DNA of 64,000 nucleotides from Demequina iriomotensis. GTDB taxonomy: Bacteria > Actinomycetota > Actinomycetes > Actinomycetales > Demequinaceae. A program made the translations under genes and the position numbers. Location of the stretch: positions 558,001 through 622,000 of the forward strand of contig NZ_BBME01000009.1 of assembly GCF_000971395.1 (NCBI RefSeq). The letters are read 5' to 3'. Below, one piece after another: positions 1-9,033 of this stretch (within the stretch, counting starts at the first letter, position 1; every line of letters begins with the position of its first letter). A model generated the notes under the pieces. It saw only the letters and a program-made list of their open reading frames with translations, was not told where the DNA came from and ran no database searches.

Positions 1-1
1 C

Positions 2-295
2 CCGCACGCCGTGCAGGGTGAGGCCGCCGCGGGCGTCGTGTTCCTGCGTCCCGCGTCGCCGGGTACCGGTGTGATCGCCGGTGGTCCCGTCCGCGCGGTG
101 CTCGAGTGCGCCGGCATCCACGACGTGCTGAGCAAGTCGCTCGGCTCGTCCAACGCGATCAACATCGTGCACGCGACCGTCGACGCCCTCAAGCGCCTCG
201 AGCGCCCCGAGGCCGTCGCGGCCCGCCGTGGCAAGGCCGTGGAGGACGTGGCCCCGGCCGCGATGCTCCGCGCCCAGGCAGCGGGGGTGAAGTAG
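2..295 (+). CDS. rpsE: Ribosomal protein uS5, C-terminal part
   Basis: Small-subunit ribosomal protein S5, which takes part in decoding accuracy. The 5' end lies outside the window, so only about 97 C-terminal residues are seen. They contain the stretch [19 protein letters not shown] followed by [23 protein letters not shown], typical of the S5 C-terminal domain. The frame is open from base 2 to the TAG stop. rpmD starts two bases after the stop, as in the spc operon (S5-L30-L15-SecY). Identification is firm; only the length is unknown. Confidence 0.97.
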   Translation, partial: PHAVQGEAAAGVVFLRPASPGTGVIAGGPVRAVLECAGIHDVLSKSLGSSNAINIVHATVDALKRLERPEAVAARRGKAVEDVAPAAMLRAQAAGVK

Positions 296-297
296 TC

Positions 298-480
298 ATG
301 GCACGACTCAAGGTCGTTCAGAAGAAGTCGGCGATCGGCACCAAGCCGCAGCACCGCGAGACCCTGCGTTCGCTGGGCCTCAAGCGCATCGGCGACATCG
401 TCGTGAAGGAGGACCGTCCCGAGATCCGCGGGATGGTCAAGGCGGTGGACCACCTGGTCACCGTTGAGGAGGTTGACTGA
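298..480 (+). CDS. rpmD: Ribosomal protein uL30
   Basis: Large-subunit protein L30, 60 residues, the usual bacterial size. It begins [20 protein letters not shown] and carries the motif [25 protein letters not shown], which is diagnostic of L30. The ATG start two bases after the rpsE stop was chosen because it gives the conserved N-terminus; a longer reading in the same frame would run into rpsE. The TGA stop overlaps the rplO ATG by one base (TGATG), implying translational coupling. Confidence 0.97.
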   Translation: MARLKVVQKKSAIGTKPQHRETLRSLGLKRIGDIVVKEDRPEIRGMVKAVDHLVTVEEVD

Positions 481-1163
481 TGGCTGACGCCAAGACGCCG
501 GCCGAGGAGACCGTCGAGGCGGCTCCCGCCAAGAAGGCTCCGGCCAAGAAGGCTCCGGCGAAGGCCGCTGCCGACAAGCCGGCCGCCGAGAAGAAGCCCG
601 CTGCGAAGAAGCCGGCTGCCAAGAAGGCCGACGCCGCTTCGGAGGAGGCCAAGCCGGCCGCCAAGAAGCCCGCCGCCAAGAAGGCTGCCGCCAAGGTCGA
701 GGAGCCCGCGGAGAAGGTGAACACCCTCAAGGTGCACCACCTGCGTCCTGCTCCCGGTTCGCACACCAAGAAGACCCGCGTGGGTCGTGGTGAGGCGTCC
801 AAGGGTAAGACCGCGGGCCGCGGTACCAAGGGCACCGGTGCTCGCTACCAGGTTCCGGAGCGCTTCGAGGGTGGTCAGACGCCCATCCACATGCGCATCC
901 CGAAGCTGCGCGGCTTCAAGAGCCCCTTCAAGGTCTACTACCAGGTCGTCAACGTGGGCCAGCTCTCCGAGCTGTTCCCGAAGGGCGGCGAGGTGACCAA
1001 GGCGGACCTCGTGGCCAAGGGTGCGGTGCGCCGCAACCAGCCCGTCAAGGTCCTCGGTGAGGGCGAGATCTCCGTCAAGGTGACGCTCGTCGACGCCGAC
1101 AAGGTCTCGCAGTCCGCGAAGACCAAGATCGAGGCCGCTGGCGGCTCGGTCAACGAGGGCTAG
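480..1163 (+). CDS. rplO: Ribosomal protein uL15 with long Lys/Ala-rich N-terminal extension
   Basis: Large-subunit protein L15, needed for late 50S assembly. The conserved protein begins near residue 80 ([15 protein letters not shown]...[19 protein letters not shown]) and is about 148 residues, the normal family length. Residues 1-79 are an extra tail of AAKKPAAKK-type repeats resembling histone H1 or eukaryote-like basic tails, giving 227 residues in total. The ATG at 480 overlaps the rpmD stop, so translation through the extension is expected. An internal GTG at 717 would give a standard-length L15, but no well-placed Shine-Dalgarno precedes it. Last ribosomal gene before a strong hairpin. 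Confidence 0.93.
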   Translation: MADAKTPAEETVEAAPAKKAPAKKAPAKAAADKPAAEKKPAAKKPAAKKADAASEEAKPAAKKPAAKKAAAKVEEPAEKVNTLKVHHLRPAPGSHTKKTRVGRGEASKGKTAGRGTKGTGARYQVPERFEGGQTPIHMRIPKLRGFKSPFKVYYQVVNVGQLSELFPKGGEVTKADLVAKGAVRRNQPVKVLGEGEISVKVTLVDADKVSQSAKTKIEAAGGSVNEG

Positions 1164-1171
1164 TGATCGCG

Positions 1172-1199
1172 CCGGGCCCGTCCTGAGGGACGGGCCCGG
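1172..1199 (+). terminator. Perfect 12-bp GC hairpin after rplO
   Basis: The arms CCGGGCCCGTCC and GGACGGGCCCGG pair perfectly around a TGAG loop, 9 bases after the rplO stop. No T-run follows. It could terminate or attenuate spc-operon transcription before secY, or protect mRNA 3' ends. Confidence 0.75.
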
Positions 1200-1240
1200 T
1201 CGCGTATCCTCGTGTTCTCACAATCTGCAGGGGAGTATCA

Positions 1241-2538
<1,298 letters not shown>

Positions 2539-2539
<1 letters not shown>

Positions 2540-3102
2540 TGCGTGCCGTCCTCCTTGGTCCTCCCGGTGCCGGCAAGGGCACCCAGGCCGCCCGTCTCAC
2601 CGAGCGCTTCGGCGTCCCGGCCATCTCCACCGGCGACATCTTCCGTGCCAACGTCAAGGGCGGCACGGAGCTGGGCCGCAAGGCCCAGGAGTACATGAAC
2701 GCGGGCCAGCTGGTCCCCGACGAGGTCACGAACGCCATGGTGCGCGCGCGCCTGGCCGAGGACGATGCGGCGCAGGGCTTCCTGCTCGACGGCTACCCGC
2801 GCAACCCGGAGCAGGCGGTCGAGCTCGACTCGATGCTGGCCGACCTCGGGGTGGTGCTCGACGTCGCGATCGAGATCACCGCCGACTTCGACGTGGTGAC
2901 CGAGCGCCTGCTCAAGCGCGCCGAGATCGAGGGGCGCGCCGACGACACCGAGCCCGTCATCCGCAAGCGCCTCGAGGTCTACTCGACCTCGACCGCGCCG
3001 CTCACCGCGTTCTACGCGGGCAAGGGCCTGCTGGTGCAGGTGGACGGCCTGGGCGAGATCGACGAGGTCACCGACCGGCTCGTCGCCGCCGTCGCGCGCT
3101 GA
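2539..3102 (+). CDS. adk: Adenylate kinase
   Basis: Catalyses ATP + AMP = 2 ADP in the cytoplasm. 187 residues. The P-loop GPPGAGKGT lies at residues 8-16, followed by the AMP-binding TGDIFRAN and the DGYPRN motif. The LID domain is the short form, as in other actinobacteria, without the zinc-finger insert. The start ATG overlaps the secY stop. The secY-adk-map order is conserved in Gram-positive bacteria. Confidence 0.97.
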
Positions 3103-3109
3103 GCCACGC

Positions 3110-3916
3110 ATGGCCCGCATCGAGCTGAAGACCCGCGCGCAGATGCGGGTGATGGCGCACGCGGGCGTGATCGTCGAGCGCGCGCTGGCGGCCGCGAAGG
3201 CGGCCGCCGTGCCGGGCGCGACGACGGCCGAGGTCGACGCCGCGGCCGCCCGCGTCATCGCGGAGGCCGGTGCGACGTCGAACTTCCTCGGGTACCACGG
3301 GTTCCCGGCCGTGAGCTGCATCTCCGTCAACGAGGAGGTGGTCCACGGGATCCCCGGCGACCGCGTCATCGTCGAGGGCGACGTCGTGTCGATCGACTGC
3401 GGCGCGATCGTGGACGGCTGGCACGGGGACAGCGCCCTCAGCTTCATCGCGGGCGACCCGCTCTCGAAGGCCGACGTCGCGCTCGTGAAGGAGACCGAGC
3501 GGTCGCTGTGGGCCGGCATCGCCGCGCTCGCCGGCGCGACGCGCGTGTCCGAGGTCGGCGCCGCCGTCGAGGACGTCGCCGATGCGGCGGGACTGCACCC
3601 GCTCGAGGGCTACGTGGGCCACGGCATCGGCACGGCCATGCACATGGAGCCCGACGTCCCCAACTATCGCACCCGCGGGCGCAGCCCTCGGGTCCAGCCC
3701 GGCATGTGCCTCGCGATCGAGCCGATGCTCGTGATCGGCACCTCGGACTCCGCGGTGCTGAACGACGAGTGGACGGTCGTGTCGCTCGACGGTTCGCGCG
3801 CCGCCCACTGGGAGCACTCGGTCGCGGTCCACGAGGACGGCATCTGGGTGCTGACCGCCGCGGACGGCGGCGCCTCCCGCCTCGCACCCCTTGGCGTGGT
3901 CCCCGTCGCCCCCTGA
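3110..3916 (+). CDS. map: Methionine aminopeptidase, type I
   Basis: Removes the N-terminal formyl-depleted methionine from nascent proteins. 268 residues. All five metal ligands are visible: D96 and D107 (SIDCGAIVDGWHGDSA), H171 (GHGIG), E204 (LAIEP) and E235 (HWEHSVAV), plus the conserved H79 (VVHGIP). The ATG lies 8 bases after the adk stop. The last 20 or so residues are Gly/Pro-rich and probably disordered. In many Gram-positives infA follows at once; here three repeat-protein genes intervene. Confidence 0.97.
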   Translation: MARIELKTRAQMRVMAHAGVIVERALAAAKAAAVPGATTAEVDAAAARVIAEAGATSNFLGYHGFPAVSCISVNEEVVHGIPGDRVIVEGDVVSIDCGAIVDGWHGDSALSFIAGDPLSKADVALVKETERSLWAGIAALAGATRVSEVGAAVEDVADAAGLHPLEGYVGHGIGTAMHMEPDVPNYRTRGRSPRVQPGMCLAIEPMLVIGTSDSAVLNDEWTVVSLDGSRAAHWEHSVAVHEDGIWVLTAADGGASRLAPLGVVPVAP

Positions 3917-4009
3917 CGGGCGCATTCGAGCCCTCGCCCGCATCGTCCCTGGTGTGGCGCATCTCTCACCGGTTCACGCGACCGTTACATGAGCGCCACG
4001 CGGGGGCAA

Positions 4010-4053
4010 AGCCGACGGGTTAGCGTCGGCTCAGCCGGCGACTCGGACGCCGG
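4010..4053. promoter_or_regulatory. Two consecutive hairpins between map and the first repeat-protein gene
   Basis: AGCCGACG and CGTCGGCT pair around GGTTAG (4010-4031). CCGGCG and CGCCGG then pair around 7 bases (4035-4053). They lie 20-60 bases before the next ATG. They could terminate the spc transcript or structure the leader of the following gene. TAGCGT at 4021-4026 could be a -10 box but no good -35 is seen. Confidence 0.45.
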
Positions 4054-4071
4054 CGTGCTGAGGAGGGGACC

Positions 4072-4644
4072 ATGGCACGTGGGTTCAACTATGCCCCGGG
4101 TGCGAGCGATGAGGTCGAGGAGGCGGCGGCAGCGGAGCTGTCGAAGGAGCGGATGATGGCGCTCGGGGCGTCGCGCAACCCTGTGGTGCGCGAGGCCATC
4201 GCGGCGCGGCCCGAGTGCCCGTTCGGGCTCATGGTGACGCTCGCTCACGACTCGGCGGCCCCGGTGCGCGCGGCGATGGCCGGCAACCCTCGGGTGCTGC
4301 ACTCGCTGCTCGAGCACCTGTCCCGGGACCGCCAGGAGTCGGTGCTGCTCGCCGTGGCGCGCAACCCGGTCACCACGCCGGACATCCTCGACTCGCTCGC
4401 GGGCCACCGTCGCCCGGAGGTGCGCGACGCCGCGACGGCGGCGCTCGAGGCGGCCGAGGCTCGTCCGGGAGCCGACCGTCACATGCCCGAGCTGCGCGAC
4501 CGGGTGTTCGACCGCTCGCACGAGCGCCGCGACCAGATGCTCGCGCGGGCCGCCGCGATCGAGGAGCCGCCCGCGCCCGCACCTGCGCCCCGGCCCACCC
4601 GCACCGCACCGGTCCGCGGCTTCCTGCCGCCGGTCGACGCCTAG
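4072..4644 (+). CDS. 26-residue-repeat (variant leucine-rich/HEAT-like) protein, paralogue 1
   Basis: Hypothetical cytoplasmic protein of 190 residues. Residues about 40-125 hold three in-phase 26-residue units, the first beginning VVREAIAARPECPFGLMVTL, each with a pattern VR.A.A.....P...L..LA.D. This resembles the bacterial variant leucine-rich repeat/HEAT-type helical solenoid. No signal peptide or membrane segment is present; the C-terminus is Pro/Ala-rich. A strong Shine-Dalgarno (GAGGAGGGG) precedes the ATG. It is the first of three tandem paralogues placed between map and infA. Family function is unknown; protein binding is a reasonable guess for a solenoid, nothing more. Confidence 0.8.
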   Translation: MARGFNYAPGASDEVEEAAAAELSKERMMALGASRNPVVREAIAARPECPFGLMVTLAHDSAAPVRAAMAGNPRVLHSLLEHLSRDRQESVLLAVARNPVTTPDILDSLAGHRRPEVRDAATAALEAAEARPGADRHMPELRDRVFDRSHERRDQMLARAAAIEEPPAPAPAPRPTRTAPVRGFLPPVDA

Positions 4645-4754
4645 CCCGACACCCAGGATTCGCCCGCGCGTCACCGGCGCGACACCCGCCGGACAGCCGA
4701 TGCTCACCGGCGCGCCCTAGCCTCTCGCTACCCGAGGGGCGAGGGAGGTGCGCG

Positions 4755-5384
4755 ATGGGGGACGACGGCTGGTCGCGTGCGTTCATGGCGGCGTCCGGTG
4801 TCCCCGTCGCGAGCGAGCGCGCGGACGACGGGTCGCGAGCCCTGGTGAACGAGGCCCGCGCGGACGGGCTCGACCGTGCGCGGATCCTCGCGCTCGGGGC
4901 GCACCGCGTGCCCGAGGTCCGCGAGGCGATCGCGGCGCGGTCGGACTGCCCGATCGGCATGCAGGCCACGCTCGCGCACGACCGCCGCGCCTCGGTACGC
5001 GTGGCGCTGGCGGCGGGTCGTGGCCTGGCGGCCGGCGTCGCGGCCGAGCTCGCCGAGGATCGCGAGCTCGCCGTGGTCAAGGCGCTCGCCCGCAACGCCC
5101 GCACACCCCGCGCGGTGCTCGAGGTGCTCGCGGCGAATCGGCGCGAGGACGTCGCACGGCTGGCGCGCCGCGCGCTCGACGGCGTCCAGCTCGACGCCCG
5201 CCACCGCGCGGCCGAGGACCCGGCGCTGAGCGTCCGCGGACCGGCGCCGGGCGAGGCGGCCGCCTCGCGGGACGCGCAGGCGGCGTCGCCCGTGGGGGAC
5301 CGGACCGCTCGCGTGCTCGCGCCGCGGCCCCAGGTGGGACGGCGTGACGGCGCGTCGGGCGCCGCTCGGGGCTCGCCGGCGTGA
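4755..5384 (+). CDS. 26-residue-repeat protein, paralogue 2
   Basis: 209-residue paralogue of the preceding gene. Residues about 53-140 carry three 26-residue units (the first starting EVREAIAARSDCPIGMQATL), then a long Ala/Pro/Arg-rich tail with no predicted fold. The ATG was chosen for its Shine-Dalgarno GGGAGG 5-6 bases upstream; a much longer frame upstream is only the shadow of paralogue 1. A candidate -10 (TAGCCT, about 4719-4724) lies in the 110-base gap. Shared CP(F/I/M)G and LAHD residues in unit 1 of all three proteins mark them as recent duplicates. Function unknown. Confidence 0.78.
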   Translation: MGDDGWSRAFMAASGVPVASERADDGSRALVNEARADGLDRARILALGAHRVPEVREAIAARSDCPIGMQATLAHDRRASVRVALAAGRGLAAGVAAELAEDRELAVVKALARNARTPRAVLEVLAANRREDVARLARRALDGVQLDARHRAAEDPALSVRGPAPGEAAASRDAQAASPVGDRTARVLAPRPQVGRRDGASGAARGSPA

Positions 5385-5439
5385 TCCCCGCGCCCGGTGT
5401 GTCGGCTGCATGACGGGATGTCTGATTCGTCACACGGGT

Positions 5440-5469
5440 TTGAGCGACGGTGCCGTGCGGCGGTAGACA
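5440..5469 (+). promoter_or_regulatory. Candidate promoter of repeat paralogue 3
   Basis: TTGAGC (5440-5445), an 18-base spacer, then TAGACA (5464-5469), ending 33 bases before the GTG start. This resembles the TTGAGA-17-TATAGT promoter upstream of infA. Confidence 0.5.
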
Positions 5470-5502
5470 CGTGCCACAACGAGGAGTGCGGGGAGGCGCA
5501 GC

Positions 5503-5808
5503 GTGGTGGTTCCGGCAAGCGGTTCGTCCGAGGATGTCATGCAGGCGCTCGATCCCGAGATCACCGGCTCGGCCCTGCTCCCGCTCGCGGTCCACCGCGA
5601 CGCCGCCGTGCGTGCGGCGGTCGCCGGTCGCAGCGACTGCCCGATGGGCGCGCTCGTCTCGCTGGGGCACGATTCGAGCCTCGAGGTGCTGAGCGCGCTG
5701 CTCGCGAACCCCCGCACGCCGTCCTCCGTGGTGCGACGGCTCGCCGACCACCGCGACCCGCGGGTCGCGGGCGTCGCGGTGCAGCGCCTGCGCAACGCCT
5801 TCCTCTGA
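5503..5808 (+). CDS. 26-residue-repeat protein, paralogue 3 (short)
   Basis: 101-residue protein that is almost entirely repeat: units begin AVRAAVAGRSDCPMGALVSL and EVLSALLANPRTPSSVVRRL, with a partial third. It lacks the N- and C-terminal extensions of its two neighbours, so it looks like the minimal form. The GTG start is chosen because GGGAGG sits 7 bases upstream. It has its own likely promoter and is followed by the infA promoter region. Function unknown. Confidence 0.75.
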   Translation: MVVPASGSSEDVMQALDPEITGSALLPLAVHRDAAVRAAVAGRSDCPMGALVSLGHDSSLEVLSALLANPRTPSSVVRRLADHRDPRVAGVAVQRLRNAFL

Positions 5809-5914
5809 CGGCCGGGCGGAGGGCCGGGCCCTCGACGGAGACCGCCCAGCGGAGTACCCTGGCGGCACGATGCACCGCCTGGGCCGGCTGCCGCGCGATG
5901 GGGCGCGGCCGCGC

Positions 5915-5943
5915 TTGAGAGCTCGCGAAGATTGCCGTATAGT
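5915..5943 (+). promoter_or_regulatory. Strong housekeeping promoter for infA operon
   Basis: TTGAGA (5915-5920), a spacer of exactly 17 bases, then TATAGT (5938-5943). A leader of about 50 bases follows to the infA ATG, containing a GCGTTTTTGCGCGC stretch. Confidence 0.8.
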
Positions 5944-6000
5944 TTTCCGTTGGGCGTTTTTGCGCGCCCGCATCCCTGTCAATCAACGTTAGCGGAGTTC

Positions 6001-6222
6001 ATGGCTAAGAAGGACGGCGTCATCGAGGTCGAGGGCGTGGTGGTCGAAGCACTGCCGAACGCATCGTTCCGTGTGGAGCTGACGAACGGGCACCTCGTGC
6101 TCGCTCACATCTCCGGCAAGATGCGACAGCACTACATCAGGATCCTCCCGGAGGACCGCGTGGTGGTGGAGCTCAGCCCCTATGACCTGTCCCGCGGCCG
6201 CATCGTCTACCGCTACAAGTGA
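6001..6222 (+). CDS. infA: Translation initiation factor IF-1
   Basis: Binds the 30S A site during initiation. 73 residues, the standard length, all S1-like OB fold: [20 protein letters not shown], then [19 protein letters not shown] and [15 protein letters not shown]. The ATG gives the canonical N-terminus with AGCGGAG upstream; the frame is open further upstream but that part is leader. First gene of the alpha operon; rpmJ follows after 48 bases. Confidence 0.98.
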   Translation: MAKKDGVIEVEGVVVEALPNASFRVELTNGHLVLAHISGKMRQHYIRILPEDRVVVELSPYDLSRGRIVYRYK

Positions 6223-6270
6223 GTCGTCGACACGGCGCGTCCGCGTGCCTGATCGACGCAGGAAAGAACC

Positions 6271-6384
6271 ATGAAGGTTAAGCCCAGCGTCAAGCCCATC
6301 TGCGACAAGTGCAAGGTGATCCGACGCAATGGCCGAGTGATGGTCATCTGCGAGAACCTGCGCCACAAGCAGCGTCAGGGCTAG
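6271..6384 (+). CDS. rpmJ: Ribosomal protein bL36
   Basis: 37-residue large-subunit protein L36, the smallest ribosomal protein. It starts [19 protein letters not shown]. The zinc ligands C11, C14, C27 and H32 are all present, so this is the zinc-binding (C+) form. GGAAAG lies 7 bases before the ATG. Sits between infA and rpsM as usual. Confidence 0.97.
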   Translation: MKVKPSVKPICDKCKVIRRNGRVMVICENLRHKQRQG

Positions 6385-6424
6385 ACACACCCGAGAACAT
6401 CCTCGCTCGACATATGCATCAAAC

Positions 6425-6444
6425 CCCCGGCTCGGAGGCCGGGG
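6425..6444 (+). terminator. Hairpin between rpmJ and rpsM
   Basis: CCCCGGC and GCCGGGG pair around a 6-base loop, 40 bases after the rpmJ stop. A weak terminator or attenuator would reduce read-through from infA-rpmJ into rpsM. The remaining gap to rpsM (about 70 bases) shows no clear promoter. Confidence 0.5.
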
Positions 6445-6512
6445 CCCGCACAAGACCTTAAGCGGGGCGTTCGAGCGTCAGACCTCCGACTACTGATGGA
6501 GTAGAACCAGAA

Positions 6513-6881
6513 ATGGCACGCATCGTCGGTGTCGACATCCCGCGCGACAAGCGCATGGTGATCGCACTTACCTACATCTACGGCGTCGGCCGCACCCGCG
6601 CCGAGCAGATCCTCGCAGCGACCGGCATCAGCCCGGACCTGCGCGTCAAGGACGCGAACGACGACCAGCTCGTCGCGATCCGTGACTACATCGAGGCCAA
6701 CTTCACCGTCGAGGGCGACCTGCGCCGCGAGGTGGCCGCCGACATCCGCCGCAAGGTCGAGATCGGCAACTACCAGGGCCTCCGCCACCGCCGCGGCATG
6801 CCCGTCCGTGGTCAGCGCACCAAGACCAACGCCCGCACCCGCAAGGGCCGCAAGAAGACCGTCGCCGGAAAGAAGAAGTAA
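6513..6881 (+). CDS. rpsM: Ribosomal protein uS13
   Basis: Small-subunit head protein that contacts the P-site tRNA and bridge B1. 122 residues. [30 protein letters not shown] is the canonical start; the basic tail [24 protein letters not shown] ends it. rpsK follows 3 bases after the stop. Confidence 0.98.
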   Translation: MARIVGVDIPRDKRMVIALTYIYGVGRTRAEQILAATGISPDLRVKDANDDQLVAIRDYIEANFTVEGDLRREVAADIRRKVEIGNYQGLRHRRGMPVRGQRTKTNARTRKGRKKTVAGKKK

Positions 6882-6884
6882 GAC

Positions 6885-7274
6885 ATGGCCGCTCCTACTC
6901 GCAAGCCGCGCAAGAAGATCAAGAAGACCGTCGCGCACGGTCAGGCGCACATCAAGTCCACCTTCAACAACACGATCATCTCGATCACGGACCCCTCGGG
7001 CGCCGTCGTGTCGTGGTCGTCGTCGGGCCAGGTGGGCTTCAAGGGCTCGCGCAAGTCGACCCCGTACGCCGCGCAGATGGCCGCCGAGGCCGCCGCTCGC
7101 CGCGCCACCGAGGCCGGCATGAGCAAGGTCGACGTGTTCGTCAAGGGCCCGGGCTCGGGCCGCGACACCGCGATCCGCTCGCTCACGGCCGCCGGCCTCG
7201 AGGTGACCTCCATCAAGGACGTCACCCCGCAGGCGCACAACGGCTGCCGCCCGCCGAAGCGCCGCCGCAACTAG
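6885..7274 (+). CDS. rpsK: Ribosomal protein uS11
   Basis: Platform protein of the 30S subunit, 129 residues. Motifs [21 protein letters not shown] and [15 protein letters not shown] are diagnostic, and the C-terminus [15 protein letters not shown] is intact. rpoA follows directly: rpsD, which sits here in many bacteria, is absent and must lie elsewhere, as in several actinobacteria. Confidence 0.98.
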   Translation: MAAPTRKPRKKIKKTVAHGQAHIKSTFNNTIISITDPSGAVVSWSSSGQVGFKGSRKSTPYAAQMAAEAAARRATEAGMSKVDVFVKGPGSGRDTAIRSLTAAGLEVTSIKDVTPQAHNGCRPPKRRRN

Positions 7275-7308
7275 CACGCCCGCGCGGGTGAGCCCGCGCT
7301 CTCGGTCG

Positions 7309-7332
7309 CGGGCCGATGCATGCATCGGCCCG
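7309..7332. promoter_or_regulatory. Perfect 24-bp palindrome between rpsK and rpoA
   Basis: CGGGCCGATGCA is followed at once by its exact reverse complement TGCATCGGCCCG. As RNA it would fold into a hairpin; as DNA it is a perfect two-fold site. It is placed 35 bases after the rpsK stop and about 100 before rpoA, so it could attenuate transcription or bind a dimeric regulator. Confidence 0.6.
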
Positions 7333-7428
7333 TGGCCACCCCCATTTCCAGCTTCTGGCCCCTTCCGGACCGATCCCGGCAGGGAACCCTCGAGCATCAG
7401 ATAGCGGATGCTCGGAAAGGAAACAACC

Positions 7429-8415
7429 GTGCTGATCGCACAGCGTCCCACGCTGACCGAGAAGGTCATCTCGGAGAACCGCTCGCAGTTCTCGCTCAAG
7501 CCGCTCGAGCCGGGCTTCGGCTACACGCTCGGCAACTCGCTCCGCCGCACGCTCCTGTCGTCCATCCCGGGCGCGGCCGTGACGTCGGTGCGCTTCGAGG
7601 GCGTCCTCCACGAGTTCACCACCATCGACGGGGTGAAGGAGGACGTGACCGAGATCCTGCTCAACCTCAAGAACCTCGTGGTCTCGTCGGAGAACGACGA
7701 GGCCGTCGTGATGTACCTGCGCAAGTCGGGCGCGGGCGTCGTCACCGGTGCTGACATCCAGCCCCCGGCCGGCGTCGAGATCCACAACCCGGATCTCCAC
7801 ATCGCGACCCTCAACGCGAAGGCGAAGTTCGAGGTCGAGCTCACGGTCGAGCGTGGTCGTGGCTACGTCCCCGCGGCGATGAACAAGAGCTACGACGCGG
7901 AGATCGGTCAGATCCCCGTCGACTCGATCTACTCGCCCGTCCTCAAGGTGACCTACAAGGTCGAGGCCACCCGTGTCGCGCAGCGCACGGACTTCGACGA
8001 GCTGGTCATCGACGTCGAGACCAAGAACTCGATCTCGCCGCGTGACGCCGTCGCGTCGGCGGGTGCGACGCTCGTCGAGCTGTTCTCGCTCGCGCGTGGC
8101 CTCAACGAGGCCGCCGAGGGCATCGAGATCGGCCCGTCCGAGACGGACGAGTCGCTCGAGGAGGACTACAACCAGCCGATCGAGGAGCTCAACCTCACGC
8201 AGCGGTCGTACAACTGCCTCAAGCGTGAGGGCATCCACACCGTGGGCGAGCTCACCGCGCGTTCCGAGGCGGACCTCATGGACATCCGCAACTTCGGCCA
8301 GAAGTCGATCACCGAGGTCAAGGAGAAGCTCGCCGAGCTGGGCTTCTCCCTGAAGGACGGCGCCGTCGAGTACGACAGCAGCTCGTCCGTCTACTTCTCG
8401 GGCAGCGACGAGTAA
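7429..8415 (+). CDS. rpoA: RNA polymerase alpha subunit
   Basis: Scaffold for RNA polymerase assembly and contact point for activators. 328 residues. The N-terminal domain begins [21 protein letters not shown] and includes [22 protein letters not shown]. The C-terminal domain (from about residue 250) shows [23 protein letters not shown] and the [18 protein letters not shown] helix-hairpin-helix. The GTG at 7429 gives the actinobacterial N-terminus and has AAAGGA 7-8 bases upstream; an in-frame ATG 21 bases earlier is less likely. Confidence 0.97.
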   Translation: MLIAQRPTLTEKVISENRSQFSLKPLEPGFGYTLGNSLRRTLLSSIPGAAVTSVRFEGVLHEFTTIDGVKEDVTEILLNLKNLVVSSENDEAVVMYLRKSGAGVVTGADIQPPAGVEIHNPDLHIATLNAKAKFEVELTVERGRGYVPAAMNKSYDAEIGQIPVDSIYSPVLKVTYKVEATRVAQRTDFDELVIDVETKNSISPRDAVASAGATLVELFSLARGLNEAAEGIEIGPSETDESLEEDYNQPIEELNLTQRSYNCLKREGIHTVGELTARSEADLMDIRNFGQKSITEVKEKLAELGFSLKDGAVEYDSSSSVYFSGSDE

Positions 8416-8433
8416 CAAGGAGAATTCTCAATC

Positions 8434-8967
8434 ATGCCTACCCCCACCAAGGGTGCCCGCCTGGGCGGCGGTCCCGCGCACGAGCGTCAGATGCTCGCGA
8501 ACCTCTCGCAGAGCCTCTTCGAGCACGGCCGCATCACCACCACCGTGACCAAGGCCAAGCGCCTGCGCCCGCACGCCGAGCGTCTCATCACCTTCGCGAA
8601 GCGCGGCGACCTCGCCTCGCGCCGCAAGGTGCTCGGGATCATCTCGGACAAGGGCGTCGTCCACAAGCTCTTCACCGAGATCGGCCCCGGCTTCGCCGAG
8701 CGTGACGGCGGCTACACCCGCATCACCAAGGTCGGCAACCGCAAGGGCGACAACGCCCCCATGGCCGTGATCGAGCTCGTCGAGTTCGGCACGCCCGCCA
8801 AGAAGGCCGTCGCCAAGGAGGCCGAGAAGGCCACCAAGAAGGCTGCGCCCAAGAAGGCCGAGAAGGTCGAGGAGGCCGCTGCCGTCGAGGAGACCGCGGC
8901 CGAGGAGACCGTCGAGGCAGTCGAGACCGAGGCCGTCGAGGCCGAGGCCGCCGACGACGCCAAGTAA
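8434..8967 (+). CDS. rplQ: Ribosomal protein bL17 with acidic/Lys-Ala C-terminal tail
   Basis: Large-subunit protein L17 at the peptide-exit side. Residues 1-118 are the standard protein ([21 protein letters not shown] ... AVIELVEFG). Residues 119-177 form a low-complexity tail that begins Lys/Ala-rich and becomes strongly acidic ([21 protein letters not shown]). AAGGAG precedes the ATG. The tail mirrors the basic N-terminal extension of L15 in the same window. Confidence 0.96.
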   Translation: MPTPTKGARLGGGPAHERQMLANLSQSLFEHGRITTTVTKAKRLRPHAERLITFAKRGDLASRRKVLGIISDKGVVHKLFTEIGPGFAERDGGYTRITKVGNRKGDNAPMAVIELVEFGTPAKKAVAKEAEKATKKAAPKKAEKVEEAAAVEETAAEETVEAVETEAVEAEAADDAK

Positions 8968-8988
8968 CTCCGCCCTCACAGGCAACCC

Positions 8989-9033
8989 GAGGCGGGTCCG
9001 CACATGCTCCCTGAGACTGTGCGGGCCCGCCTC
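8989..9033 (+). terminator. 16-bp hairpin enclosing the truA start codon
   Basis: GAGGCGGGTCCGCACA (8989-9004) pairs with TGTGCGGGCCCGCCTC (9018-9033) with a single G-U pair; the 13-base loop holds the TG of the truA ATG. It lies 21 bases after the rplQ stop, so it can act as the rplQ terminator and also hide the truA initiation region. Confidence 0.65.

Noticed and set aside
717-1163. Short L15 starting at GTG 717
   Set aside because: No well-placed Shine-Dalgarno, while ATG 480 is coupled to rpmD; kept only as an alternative.
8434-8967. L17 acidic tail as a frameshift artefact
   Set aside because: The tail keeps in-frame repeats and GC-rich third positions to a proper stop; similar tails are known in actinobacterial L17.
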